Source: Sipunculus nudus (taxonomy: Eukaryota; Annelida; Sipuncula; Golfingiida; Sipunculidae). From it: a stretch of 64,000 bases of DNA. Under the pieces are notes generated by a model. That model worked only from the letters and a program-made list of their open reading frames with translations. It ran no database searches and had not been told where the DNA came from. Shown here in pieces: positions 44,426-55,799 of this stretch (the first letter of the stretch is position 1; the number at the start of each line of letters is the position of its first letter). The stretch is taken from the NCBI GenBank assembly GCA_026874595.1, contig CM049307.1:60148870-60212869 (forward strand). The letters are read 5' to 3'. The position numbers were made by a program, and so were the translations under genes.

Positions 44426-46672
44426 GTTGTTGTTGTTATTCTTTATTTCCTCCATTCATATATGAAGATTTTACATGAAAAGACCATTAGAACAATCGAA
44501 TAAAATACAACAGTGTCAACAAACATATTTGAACAGATATCACCAATACGTCAAAGTAAAACGAACACAGTATAACAAATACATTCCCGTAGTACATAAG
44601 GACATTGCTCAGGTACAAAAACAAAGTAAGCAAGAACATGAAAGGTTTAACTCAGAAAAGAAATAATATATCTTCCGGCTTGTTGTTTCTGTAACCTGAA
44701 TACCTATTTCCAAACTCAAGGACTAAGTCTTAAAAGTTTAATGGTTTTGTCATCAATTAACTGTAAAATGAAACATTTATTTTCATCAACATAACACGCA
44801 AATCTATATAGTAGTATGAACCATAATTCAATTGACCACTGACACAGGGCAGTGAAGTCTTTTCCAAGTAAAACTTCAAGAAAAGTTTCGTCAGGTAAAT
44901 TGTGTAATAGAGCAGAGACATGGACATTCAACGAATTGCAGATAAAATCCCACAATCTGTCCCTGCTCCCCTTTGACCTGTCACAATATAGTAATACATG
45001 TGCCACTGGATGTCTATAAAATAGACCACAGTTGTGACACAAAGATTCTTCGTTTGTTTGTAATTCCATATACACAGCTACAATTTGTGCAAGAAAGTGA
45101 AACTTAGATAAAGACTCGGGTATTTCTCGAGCTGCACACCAAATAATAGAAGGCTGAAACAGCTTGAATGAAAACTTCTAAATTTAACAAAATCTGCGTT
45201 TTGTGCAGTTCGCACATCATATTTGTTTCGTAACCTACGATTGCCTCTTGAACCTTTATTTTCCACATCTTTACTGTGCTTTCACCTTTTCTGAGAAGGG
45301 AATATTCTGCATCTTGATCATATTTGGCGATGAGCGCCAGAAAGTCTTTAACAATTCCAGATTTACATAAGACGGGAAACATACGTAATAGCATATCTTT
45401 GTAACAGAACAATTTCTTGGAAACAGAATTACATGAATTATAAATTAGCCTGCCAAGATAGAAGAGTTTATTTCTCGATATGAATGCCTCAATTCGAGGT
45501 AAGCCTAACATTGCCATAACTATATCAGAACGAGTTCTGGGACCAAATATTTGTGCGATCTTAGCACAGAATCTTTGCATTCTCTCTAAAATAAAAAAGT
45601 CCGATTTTGTCATAGAATTCCACAATTCTGAACCATACAGAGCTTTCGGAATAACGACGGCCTTGTAAAGACTAATGGCTGTAAGTGGATTCAATCCCCT
45701 AGGTCTAACACCAGCCCCAGCTTAGGAAAGAAATGAACCCTTTCCCCTTCTCGATGCCTCCGCTATGTGCTCATGGTGTGAGCGATTCCCGTGCACAAGT
45801 GCCCCAAGATGAGAATGACGCCTTTTCTCCTGTATTGGTGTACTGTCGAGAAACCATTGTCTACTTTTTGCATTTTTACCGAATGTTCGTTCGTTTTCAC
45901 CAAAAACCATGATAACGGTTTTTTTGGATTAAAACAGAATCTCCAGCGTTTGCTATGCTCCGAGCAAATATTGATCATATTTTTTAAACCACTGGGTGTG
46001 GGAGAAAGGAGACCTATGTCATCCGCTTGAGTTGGATTCCCAGTGTAGCCCAACATGGGCTCCTTTGTCAGAGCTTCTGAGTTCGAGAAGGAGATCATTT
46101 ATGAAAAGCATGTATAAAAATGGAGAGAGAACCCTCCTTGTCTCACAGATTGTTTTACGTCAAACCATCTACTTAGATGATCCATGTGTAACACAGCGCT
46201 CTGCTTATTAGAGTAAGCATTTAACAAAAGATTCCATAACCTCCCAGCTATACCAAATTTATATAGACCTTTATGCCAAACAACATCAAAGGCAGACCGA
46301 CTGTCCAAAAAACACGAGTACAGTTTAAGAGAACCATCAACATAATGATGAACAGTTTCTTGTAAAGTTAAACTTGCTTCAATCGATGACTGGCCTTTTT
46401 GGTAAGCAAATTGTATTGGGTCTGGGAAATGAATTCCTTGTATATTAATATGTGTATCAATTCTAGTCAAAACAATTCTCTCGAAATGTTTGTAGACACA
46501 GGACAGCAGAGTTTGCCCCTGTAATTTTGTTGAGAGGATTTGTTCCCTCGTCCGTGCTTAGGTATCGTGACTACAGTGCCCTTCTTTATTTTATCGGGTA
46601 ATTTTTCATGGATTAAAAAAAAGTTAAACAATTTACATAAATGGAGCGGCAACGTTTTACCACCATGTTTAT
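44426..46672 (-). mobile_element. 5'-truncated, frameshifted LINE (non-LTR retrotransposon)
   Basis: Read on the - strand from 46672 downward, fragments of a reverse transcriptase ORF follow in order: a fingers region with EKLPDKIKKGTVVTIPKHGRG; FAYQKGQSS; the palm aspartate in SCFLDSRSAFDVVW; SVRQGG; QADDIGLL (position of the catalytic YADD box); then a thumb/C-terminal region with ALYGSELW and a Cys/His cluster CHNCG...HVLLYC. Several frameshifts and stops separate the pieces. The - strand 3' end is AATAAAGAATAACAACAACAA, a short-repeat tail typical of some non-LTR elements. Endonuclease and ORF1 are absent. Clade not assigned. Confidence 0.85.
45104..45694 (-). pseudogene. LINE ORF2 C-terminal fragment (196 codons)
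   Basis: This is the longest open piece of the LINE. It begins in the thumb region (LYKAVVIPKALYGSELWNS...) common after the palm domain in non-LTR reverse transcriptases, and runs through MLGLPRIEAFISRNKLFYLGR. It is separated by frameshifts from the palm fragments upstream (46099-46470 and 45763-46098) and the Cys-rich tail downstream (44716-45075). Not expected to be functional. Confidence 0.75.
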
Positions 46673-46965
46673 ATGCGTATGTGCGTGAAAAAAATAGGTG
46701 TGTTTCCATGTGCGCGTATATGCATGAACTGGCAGACGTATATATTTGTACAGTGGATCAAGCAGGCCTTCCACAAAAAGATGGTGAAATGACGCCATTT
46801 GACCCTGAATCCCAGAGTTCACGCAAACCCTATGCGTGTAAATCACCCCTGTTGCGGTTTTCACGCACATACGCATATACGCGCACGGACACATGGAAAC
46901 ACCCAAATTACAAAATCATATGAGCGATTTTTCACACATGTACACATATACCCACACATAGAAGT
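46671..46965 (+). mobile_element. MITE with GTTTCCATGTGCGCGTATA ends, copy 1 (left end truncated)
   Basis: It shares long blocks with 58132-58438 (GAACTGGCAGAC, ATTTGTACAGTGGATC, AGCAGGCCTTCCACAAAAAGAT, GACACATGGAAACACCCAA). Its left terminus abuts the LINE 5' end, and its right end is degenerate. Confidence 0.7.
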
Positions 46966-47040
46966 GCCCCTTTACTCGTACTTTCATTAGGCCTCTTACC
47001 CGTTCATTCATTACAGCTCGGGCTTGTAACCCATTAAGGT

Positions 47041-47262
47041 AGCAGAACTGGTTAAATTCCTAAAAATTGATATTTTTGCAATAAAAGTTATACTTAATAT
47101 TGAATATTGGGCGGATCTAATGCACTTGAGCACATTTTGGGTCGGCGGTTGCATTTTTGAGGAAAAAGGTGATTTCTATTCAGTGAACACTACGATGTGT
47201 TGACAGGGTGATTGTACACTAACTCCGGCCATGCTACAGTCCTGTCAATCACTGTGCCCCCA
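47041..47262 (+). repeat. Duplicated segment, copy 1
   Basis: AAATTCCTAAAAATTGATAT through GTCAATCACTGTGCCCCCA is near-identical to 48993-49161, except for an extra 42 bp near 47085-47127. The few differences imply a recent event. Confidence 0.8.
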
Positions 47263-47449
47263 GCCATCACCTGGGTCAGTCGGTCAATCGCAAGGTGCAA
47301 GTGGTTAATTAATGCATATAGATCTAATCCGTGCATAGGCGGCCAGAGTTGACGGTCGAGGTTTGAAAGTCCCATCTAATTAGCTACAGTAGGAGTTCAT
47401 GAGGTCACATGCACTCATGGCAATGAGCTTGTTTATCTATAAGATGTCA

Positions 47450-47771
47450 GTAATTACGGCGCGTGCGGCAATATTGACAAAGAGCAAAAAAAAAAAATAA
47501 TAAAAAAAAAACGTGTCTGGTTGCATATATTCGGAAGTTCGAAGGTCATTAGTTGTAAAAAGCCCTTTGCAAAACTCGTCTGATATGCCATCGGATGTCC
47601 TTTTTGAATGTGTTTTGATAATTTTGGCGGGCCCCACATGTTATTAATACGTACATATAAACAAAACGAACAGCCTTTATACGGTGGAATCGGCGTTTTC
47701 CGACCTATTTTCATAAAAATGTTCACAGGATTTTCTTTTTTTGATATACGTCAGATATCGGACCCCTTTAA
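47450..47771 (+). mobile_element. TTAA-ended MITE, family A, partial copy
   Basis: It resembles the 3' half of 47989-48440 (TTTGCAAAxCTCG, GGCGGGCCCCACATGTTAT, AAACAAAACGAACAGCCT, CCTATTTTCATAAAA) and ends GGACCCCTTTAA. The left end lacks the TIR. Confidence 0.55.
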
Positions 47772-47988
47772 GACACTCGGTTAATAATAGTTCGCCACAT
47801 ACATTTGATACTATGGAATAAACTGAAAACATTTATTTTAAGTGGTTCATGTTACATTACAATTATTAACCCGATTAACCCTATTATTGAAGGTGGCAAC
47901 ACTCATCCGTTGTCAAGCTACTCCTCTGTGGCCAAGCCTCGGAAATACCTTTTTTGTCTTGAAGTGTCCAGAACAATACAACTGTGTC

Positions 47989-48440
47989 TTTTAGGTGCCC
48001 ATTCACCTACCTTTGAAAAAAATTATGTTATATCAGGCTTCCTATGTGTATACATTAATGATCTGAGGGTAATTTTGGTTGTGAAAAGTTCTTACAACGC
48101 CTTCGTGAAGGATATATGAACTTGTTTGTCAACAACATGTTTGTAAACACAGTAATGTTGACAAACGGGGAAAAAACATGTAACCTAAGGTGGAAGGTTG
48201 CATACCTGCAGAAAAATAGAAAGGTCACTTGTTGCAAAACGCCATTTGCAAAGCTCTAGCTTATCTGACTTGTTGAATTTGTTTTATTTTTTTGCGGGCC
48301 CCCACATATTATAAACACGATATAAACAAAACAAGCAGCCTGTGTGCGGTGATATCCACGTTATCTGGCCTATTTTTGTAAAAGCCCTAAGGGATTACCT
48401 TTAGTTTATAAATGTCCGATAGGTGATAGGACCCATTTAA
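47989..48440 (+). mobile_element. TTAA-ended MITE, family A, copy 2
   Basis: It begins TTAGGTGCCCATTCACCTACC and ends AGGTGATAGGACCCATTTAA. It is highly similar along its length to 1517-1992. Confidence 0.6.
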
Positions 48441-48838
48441 GGGGTGACAGTTTCCATATTTTCTCCATCCATCCCGAGTAATTTGAGTTTACTCCGCGAC
48501 GGGTCAGTCGTAGCGCGATTTTTCATTAACTTAGCCAATGAACTCGGCACAGCACAAAACCGGCCGAAGTCCAAGGCGGACAAGTCCCAACCCTCAATAA
48601 AGGTAATATGCCAGTATTAGTAAGTGATGAAGAAAAGCTTGTTAAAATATAAATGGCCATGCGCACACTACACCCGCTTTATTGCCTCAAAATACACGTT
48701 CTGTTCACACTATACCGTTTCGATCGCATCGGTTAAACCTGCATCGGCAGGTAGGTTAGATACTGAATTCATTAATAAGTTATTCGCATTGATTACTGCA
48801 GTCCGAACATATTATATAATTGTTGGCGTGTCAAATTG

Positions 48839-50040
48839 AGCCGGGCACAAATCGCAACTGCTGGACCTAGTAACTTCTAAGTGTACTTCCATGGAAGTCC
48901 ATATAAATCTCCTTTGAATCCTGAAAATAAGTCAGTGCGACTTATAGCCTCCGAACTATGGGGCTTTCAAGTACCCCCTAGAATAAATATTGGTTAAATT
49001 CCTAAAAATTGATATTTTTGCAATAAAAGCACATTTTGGGTCGGCGGTTGCATTTTTGAGGAAAAGATGATTTCTATTCAGTGAACACTACGATGTGTTG
49101 ACAGGGTGATTGTACACTAACTCCGGCCCTGCTACAGGCCTGTCAATCACTGTGCCCCCACATATATTCGACCTGTCAATAGGGAAAGAACAAAATGGAT
49201 TTTGGGACCGCGAGGTCGAAGGTCAAGCTAGGTCACGGGGATCATCTGTCTCCATATTTGTTTCCAGATGATAACTCCAGTTTGAATTGCAATATCGGTT
49301 TCAAACTTGACTTTTATATGACCCATCACTAAAGTGCATCAATAACGTAACACCCTTTTGATTTTGGGGTCACGTATATATGACCCTACAGTAATGCAAG
49401 AACCCTTTTTTCCGGGTTATGAGGTCAAAGGTCATGGTCACAGGATCCACTTCTTTAAAAGAGTTTGTGGACGTATTTTAAGCCTTTTCCTTAATTTTTC
49501 ATCCCAAACCTTCATCTTTCAGATATTGCTCAACTCTCAATAGTGATTTGGGGTCACAAGGTCAAAGCTCAATGTCATTGGGGCCATCTGTCCATATATT
49601 AATTTCCAGATTATAATTCCAGTTTGGAATTGAAATGTCGGTATGAAACTTGACTTATATATGGCCAAACACTAATGTAAGAAATCCATTGATTTTGGGG
49701 TCATGAGGTCATAGGTTGGGGTCACAGAACCCACGTATATGTTAAAGATTGTGGATGCATTTTTAAGCCAAACTTTTCATCCAGAACCTTCCGTCTTCCA
49801 GTTAATGCTCACTTGTCAATAGTCCAAGACACTGATGGATTATGGGGTCACAAAGTCAAAGGTCAATGTCTTAGGGCCCATCCATTCAAAAATTAATTAT
49901 GGATAAAAAAAAGCCAGTTTGGGTAGGCATGTTGGCTCCATACTAATCACAGGACCCATATTTAAAAAAAGAATAGCTCTTAAACCTATCCTTATAGACA
50001 AATTCAGCTGAGCGTCGGGACCCCTGGGTCCCTAGTTTTT
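48839..50040 (+). mobile_element. TAGCTCAG-family element, 5'-truncated, interrupted
   Basis: It begins inside the GGGCACAAATCGCAACTGCTGGACCTA module and ends TTCAGCTGAGCGTCGGGACCCCTGGGTCCCTAGTTTT. It includes modules with GGTCAAAGGTCA-type sites (for example DR1 at 49422-49434) and is interrupted by the duplicated segment 48993-49161. Confidence 0.65.
48993..49161 (+). repeat. Duplicated segment, copy 2
   Basis: Near-identical to 47041-47262 minus 42 bp. It interrupts a TAGCTCAG-family element, so it arrived after that element. Confidence 0.8.
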
Positions 50041-50044
50041 TTCT

Positions 50045-51300
50045 GGCCTATATATGAATACGATGCGTGTGTATCGAATACCATATATATATATTTATGT
50101 ATATGTAAACAGGTTAGACCGCCTTCACCATGTTAAGTAAATTATTTTGGCTAGCCTAACCTTATAACGTATTTTAAATACATAAAATCAAACCAAGGAC
50201 ATTTTAGATCAATGTTTATTTATTCCATAATTTGAATACATAAGCAAATTAAAGAAAATGTGAATTCATAAACATTTGTCTCTCTTTTGCAAAGCATTTT
50301 GTGCTGTCCTATAGATGTTTCAACAAAAGTGGAGTGACATTTAATTTTATTCAGATTGTGACATCTGATTTTATATACGATATTTCTTCTCTGTCGCCCA
50401 CCATAAGGTCAAGTGGTGTATCACGTGGTTCATCACGTGGCTCTGTGTTCTGTCCTGGGATTAAGCCTGTGATAAAAGACGCAAGGAGCCCAATAAATGT
50501 GAGCTAACGTGTATTACTATTATCAAAAAATAATTAAAATATTGAAGAAAATTTATTATATTAGAAAGTGGGCTCAGTTAAAAAGCAAGAAGAACAATGC
50601 TTGAATAGTAAATAACAAGTTTTTTTTATGCTATCAGTGTAAAAATGACGACTTCCTCTATTCAAGAAGAAAACTGAAAAATAACAACTGAGTGATTTAG
50701 CCTTAATTTGTCACATTTCAGATGAAAACATCGTTTATATAAGTAAGAAATTCAGGTTTTATGCTGCATATACGTTTAAGTATATAAAAATTGCGATTAA
50801 GGTTAATGTAGCTATCAATATAAATTATGTTTATATTTGGCAGTGATGTTTGCAGTTACCCTATGTAGGTTAGTTATATACATCCTCGTTTCTTATACCT
50901 ATTCTGTGTATAATCCCATTACCTAACCGATAGTTACTCTCGGTGCCACCAGATGGCGCCAGGGCCCTGAATGTAAGCCCTGAAAATAAGTTTGTTTATT
51001 GAAAAAAAGCCTGATGCGTGGCAACATGCACATATATGACTGCGCTGTTTATAAATAGTGGTATCTCTGGAAATACATTCAAAAGTTTGCCGGAGGCGAC
51101 CTTTGATTATGACGACGTATGTATGTGTGTGTTTTCAATTAACCATAGCGTTAAAGTGAACATAAGATTAATTACAAGATCAGGCTGTTGTTCACCGCAA
51201 TACAACTATACAAAGCACACAGCATAATGCCCAGTGCCTTAATATATATTTATATCTATGCGTTATTGATGGTTTCCACGTCCATGTCACTCAGCACTGT
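50045..51300. other. Stretch with one exon-like segment, otherwise unrecognised
   Basis: AT-rich sequence. A 144 nt segment at 50355-50498 has an acceptor, an open frame and a donor (see findings). Nothing else recognised. Confidence 0.3.
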
Positions 51301-51305
51301 AAGCC

Positions 51306-51715
51306 TATACTATGGTTGGCTTTATGTTCGCGTGGGTTTCAAGTTCGTGATATTCGCGAGAGGGCTATTATCGCGTAAATGAAACCTTCTAGAATAAGAC
51401 GCCCCTTCAGCATGGCTGTGTAATCATTTATATTATGACCAGAATATTCATTTCACCTGTCTTGATAGGTCAGATAAATCCTATTGTGTACATAGAAGTA
51501 GGAAGAGACCTTGAACGTTTTCAAGCTCGGGTTCAAATAGGAGAAAATGTTCAAAGTGAACAGCTTATTCCCCTCATAACTGCAACTAGTTACGTAAATG
51601 AAGACAAATGTCGGTTATGATTATTGAAATTGAGAAAGAAACCCTCTTGAAACAACAACAAAAACCAAATATCGCGAAATTTCAACCTCACGAATATAAA
51701 GCCAAACACAGTATA
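51306..51715. mobile_element. TIR element (GGTTGGCTTTATATTC family), copy 2
   Basis: It starts TATACTATGGTTGGCTTTATG then TTCGCG, and ends CGCGAAATTTCAACC...GAATATAAAGCCAAACACAGTATA, inverted ends of about 35-50 bp. A 61-codon open frame inside is not considered a gene. Confidence 0.65.
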
Positions 51716-51848
51716 TATACCCATATGAACATATTAAATGAACAAACCAAGTAACTGTTAGCATAAAATTCGTAAGGAGATTTATAGTACTTTACTCTGG
51801 CTCCAAGGTCTTAAGTAAACCAGGAGCGGATATATTATCTCAGAAGAT

Positions 51849-51880
51849 GTGTGTGTGTGTGTGTGTGCGGGGGGGGGGGC
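51849..51880. repeat. (GT)n-G9 microsatellite
   Basis: GTGTGTGTGTGTGTGTGC then nine G residues. Confidence 0.9.
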
Positions 51881-52348
51881 AACACTATGGTACAGCTATA
51901 TACAAATAAGCCGGGACTCCAAGTGGAATTCATATATAACTTTCGCATGCAGAAGTTCGCAAGTTCCGGAGCTGCTGCTCGTCAATTATAAGCGTAAATT
52001 ATTCTTTTTTTTTCACCCAGATTTTCCTGTCAAAACGATGGAGAGTCGCCCTCTCCAAATCCGCCCCTGTAAAGCCGACCACGCTTTTTTCTCCTTTTCC
52101 TTCACAATGAAATGCAGAATGGTAAGGTGAACACATTCACCTCCTCGTTGCGGAATTCACATTTATCTCATTTTTTTTCAATGGTGCTAAAGAGATAACG
52201 ATAACATTTATCTTAGAGCCACTTTCGGTGATGTTGACTGTGGGAGTAAACAAACTTTTGGAAAAACCTGGTTCAATGACTTCGCTGCAGTCTATCATCC
52301 ATTTGTAAAAAGTTGATCCGGGTCTCAGAATCTTTTTCCAAAAAACGT

Positions 52349-52753
52349 TCATGGTTCAGCCGTGATTAGTTTATTAATGTTCCCAAGAATCTCCATCATG
52401 TCATTATAGTAAAGAAAAACCAACACACCAAATGTAGTTAATACCACCAGTCCAATGAAAATACCCATCAGGGCAAACCTCAGCGCCACCTTGTGGTGGT
52501 AATTGGATTTCTTGATATTTGACGAATTGTACTCCACATAAGAGAAGGTCGAGAAGATAGTAGACAACAAGCCGAACAGGGTGCAAGGGCAAAACATCAA
52601 AGCGGAGAGAGCAGTGAACATGTTGCAGCGATCCCAGGGTCCTGCGGGTTTCTCGTCATCGAGCGTCTCATCCAATGGAACCAAATTGATGTCCCGATCA
52701 CGTGGAGCGGAGCCCTCCTCCGCCTCTCTCTGCTTGTTGTAGCTACGCACCAT
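52349..52753 (-). CDS. Two-helix membrane protein, CD225/dispanin-like
   Basis: An uninterrupted 134-residue frame. Residues 1-39 are polar and acidic. A first hydrophobic segment (about 46-73) begins WDRCNMFTALSALMFCPCTLFGLLS, with cysteines at 43, 55 and 57 in positions where CD225 proteins are often palmitoylated. A short basic/polar loop with KKSNYHHKVALR follows, then a second helix FALMGIFIGLVVLTTFGVLVFLYY (93-116) and a short tail. The two-helix layout, a Cys-rich end to helix 1 and a loop rich in K/H/A match the CD225/dispanin (IFITM, TMEM91, SYNDIG-like) plan; sequence identity to any one member is not obvious. A - strand acceptor (TTTCAG at 52784-52789) lies 30 bases upstream of the ATG, so the 5' UTR is probably spliced. 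Exact function is not assigned. Confidence 0.65.
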   Translation of the reverse strand: MVRSYNKQREAEEGSAPRDRDINLVPLDETLDDEKPAGPWDRCNMFTALSALMFCPCTLFGLLSTIFSTFSYVEYNSSNIKKSNYHHKVALRFALMGIFIGLVVLTTFGVLVFLYYNDMMEILGNINKLITAEP

Positions 52754-53913
52754 GGCTCAGAAACCTCCGAAACCTTATTGTACCTGAAAGTAATGGGGGA
52801 ATAAAATAGGATTTAACTTCTTTATGTGCTAATCCGGTTTTTTTGCCTGCTTTGCTAGAGGAGTGGGGATTTTCTATCTGTTTCGGCTTATTTCTTTCGA
52901 TGGTTCTATGTTTCATCAGTTGGGTGCTCACTGGTGTGCATACCTTCTTATTTTTCCTGGTCAAAATGCCAATAAAGCTGTTGCAAAAATGTGGTGAACG
53001 AAAAGTCTGTTTGATTTAACACTGCATAACTGAAAGATCGCATAGTTTAAACAACAATTATTTGCTCCAGCTCGGATCTCCTTATATCCATGCATTAAGG
53101 GAGATATTTTTTTTGTTGTTGTAATTATTCTCCTTGTTCTTGTTCTTCTTATTTTTATTCTGCCTCTATTTATAATGCTATTCTTTCTTTCCCAGGATGT
53201 ACTTTACTATGGTCCAATAACCTTGACCCAGTTTCTGTTAACTTGACCTATTTTTAAGGTCACAGGACTAAAAAAGTGCGATAGTTGTGGCAACTTTGGT
53301 TTATAATAATGTCTTTATATGAATAAAATGAAATTACGAAAATGTAACGTCGCTTTTTATCACCTCATCTGTGAAAACTCAAGAAAAAAAAACAAATATC
53401 AATTCTTAGAGACAGGTAAAAAAACAGTAAAATCAATGGCAACACCTAATAGCGGAGAATCTAGGGGAATAAGTGGAGATCCGTTTGACATTTAGAAAAA
53501 AAAATGAGTTAGAATTATTCGGACTCTATATTCAAATAAAAGATTTATAGATACCACTGGCTGCCTTAAAATAGGAACATTCAGTTTTTGAATTTCCGTA
53601 CCCCTTTCTACATCCCTACACAAAGTTGTAACTGATGTTTATGTATAAAACAAATAATCAATGGAGAAATCAGAGAAGAAAGCGGTACGGCAGTTGTATT
53701 TGTATGACTACGGTGTTTATAATGAGAGGAAATATTCAAAATCACTGCCGTAGCCCCAATGTACGTATATAAATAAAGAATAATTGCTGAGAAACAGATG
53801 AAATCACATGCATCAACAGACAAAAACAACAGACCAAGACCAACTGACCTTTAACCGTTGTGAAAAAGTTCTTAAGCGTTGAAACTGTATCTAAATAAAA
53901 TAAAAAGACTCAC

Positions 53914-54030
53914 AGAACTCGGTGAAATGATCAGGATCAGGGATTTGTCCAGAATCCAGACACTGCTTTGCTGAATAACGTACGGTAAGCGTGAGCAGAC
54001 GACAACATGGCGTCATGCAAATCACAAGAC
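53914..54030 (-). other. Candidate 5' non-coding exon and promoter of the CD225-like gene
   Basis: On the - strand a donor GTGAGT follows TTCACCGAGTTCT (exon end at 53914), about 1.1 kb upstream of the acceptor at 52784. The sequence beyond it, around 53975-54030, is CpG-richer and carries a perfect octamer ATGCAAAT at 54015-54022. This pairing is inferred only from splice-site shape. Confidence 0.3.
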
Positions 54031-55190
54031 ACGCTCTGAATGTTAGTAAGTAATTCCCCGTCTATGAAGTTGTGTGTGTTATTTTCATTAACTTTTAGGG
54101 TATACATGCTGCATATGCTGATAACGAGCTGTCACTTGTACTCTATTAAATGGCAAATTCATATGTTGTGCTTTAGATAAAGTTTTTAATCCTGTTTTAG
54201 TATATATACATGTGTCGTTTATTCAGGCGTACAATTTTTGTAATGAGTTTGGATTGCCATTTCTGTTTAATAAGCGAAATAACAGCTTTACGATTATATT
54301 CATTTCTTTTCTATTTCTGCTGAATCATGCAGCGTATACTGGTAATTAAGCGTGTTGTTTTAATGAGTATATGAGTGAGGCATGCCATTAGACACGTGCG
54401 CGGTTTCTGTATATAGTCTGCAATTTCATCAGGTTACCTGAAACAAATTAAACAAATCTCGAGGGAAAGCAATGTTTAACATATTTCTTGAAAATAAGTC
54501 CCCTGTCATGGCGTACAGTTTAAAGATTCTGATATCTACATATTCATTAAAATCATTCATAAGAATCGAACGTTTATACAAGAACAAAATTATTTGCACT
54601 TTCACATATGAAAATTTCTCAAATCCAGCCAGGAGAAATTCCTACCGGATTAAACGTGATAATTCTATCTTACATCAGAATATGTACATCCTTAAAAGGG
54701 CTTTAATTACGCTTAAAGGCAGTGATTTTGAAAAATGGCCGCCGCTCTCGTTCTGAAAAAAAATTGCTATGGATCTAAAGAGAGTTTTAAAGGCACGCAA
54801 TAGCTTTGTACAAAATGTTATGCTTTAATCATATAGAACAAAAAAATCTTTATGTTGCACGTATCTGCTTGTCGCCGTAGCGTGAGAATTGAGAGAAAGC
54901 ACTGTTTAACAAATTTCATATGTATTATAATTGACGATGGTCGCACTGGACTTTTCACGGAACTCAGTGTGGTTACGCCTTGAATATGCATGTTCTTGGT
55001 CTTGAACTGTCGGGATATAATGCAAAGTGTGTCCTAAGGGGGTCATTTTCTTTATTCCTCCATAAATCCATGGAGCGATATCTCAAATTATTTTCGGGTT
55101 ATCGTAACGCCACCTGTCGGTGACTACGATTGTGGATCAAGGCAGGAAGTAGTTTGTTACTCTGAATGTGGGCCTCAGGCCCTCCGTTTG
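54030..55190. other. Intergenic stretch without recognised content
   Basis: No repeat or coding structure recognised; a 94-codon open frame at 54472 has no motif. Confidence 0.3.
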
Positions 55191-55191
55191 T

Positions 55192-55695
55192 TTAAAGGGA
55201 CATAATCAGGAGCAATATTATACCTTTTCTTTCACAGTATCAGTTCAGTCTTGCTTTAGACAAAAGTTTCCCAGCAAAGCCACCCTACCACACAGTCCCA
55301 GTACCTCATATACTGCTGTTTATCACCTTGTTATGGGTCTGCGTGTTTGTAAACACAGTCCACGTTTGTCTGTTTACCATAACAAGGCCGTGTGACCAGA
55401 GGTCCGATTGTGAATTTACAGGCGGTGTTTCAGCCAGCGGAAACTTGTATTACATTTTTGTGTTTAAGTCAGTCAGGGTATCTCCTGATTGACGTGTTGT
55501 GGCCGGGCGATGAACGTGCTGCGTTTATGTTGACAGTTTTGATCGCGCCCGGTCCACTGTTTTTAACACTCGTTTACAGAATTAAGCAAACGGTTTCAGG
55601 GCAATATTTTGTCAGGTACAAATTAATTTTAAAGAGAAGAATCTATTTTTTTATGTTAACTCAACATACTTTTATAGGTGATTGGGCCTCTTTAA
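55192..55695 (-). mobile_element. TTAA-ended MITE, family B, copy 2 (inverted)
   Basis: It begins TTAAAGGGACATAATCAGGAG and ends TAGGTGATTGGGCCTCTTTAA, the reverse-orientation counterpart of 11216-11726. The 130-codon open frame at 55392 lies almost wholly inside it and is not a gene. Confidence 0.6.
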
Positions 55696-55799
55696 AGTTT
55701 CTGAGACTCATAGAGTCAGACATTGCAAAATATTCAGTTGTTCCCAGAGCATTAACAAAATTATTTAATAAAAATATGTGGTAAGTAGTATTTGCAATA

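Noticed and set aside
51435-51620. Frame reading GQINPIVYIEVGRDLERFQARVQ
   Set aside because: Looked exon-like, but it sits between the inverted ends of a TIR element (51306-51715).
52137-52352. 71-codon - strand frame overlapping the CD225-like stop codon as ATGA
   Set aside because: In a eukaryotic mRNA a second cistron is unlikely; treated as 3' UTR.
55392-55784. 130-codon frame
   Set aside because: Lies almost wholly within the inverted TTAA-ended MITE at 55192-55695.
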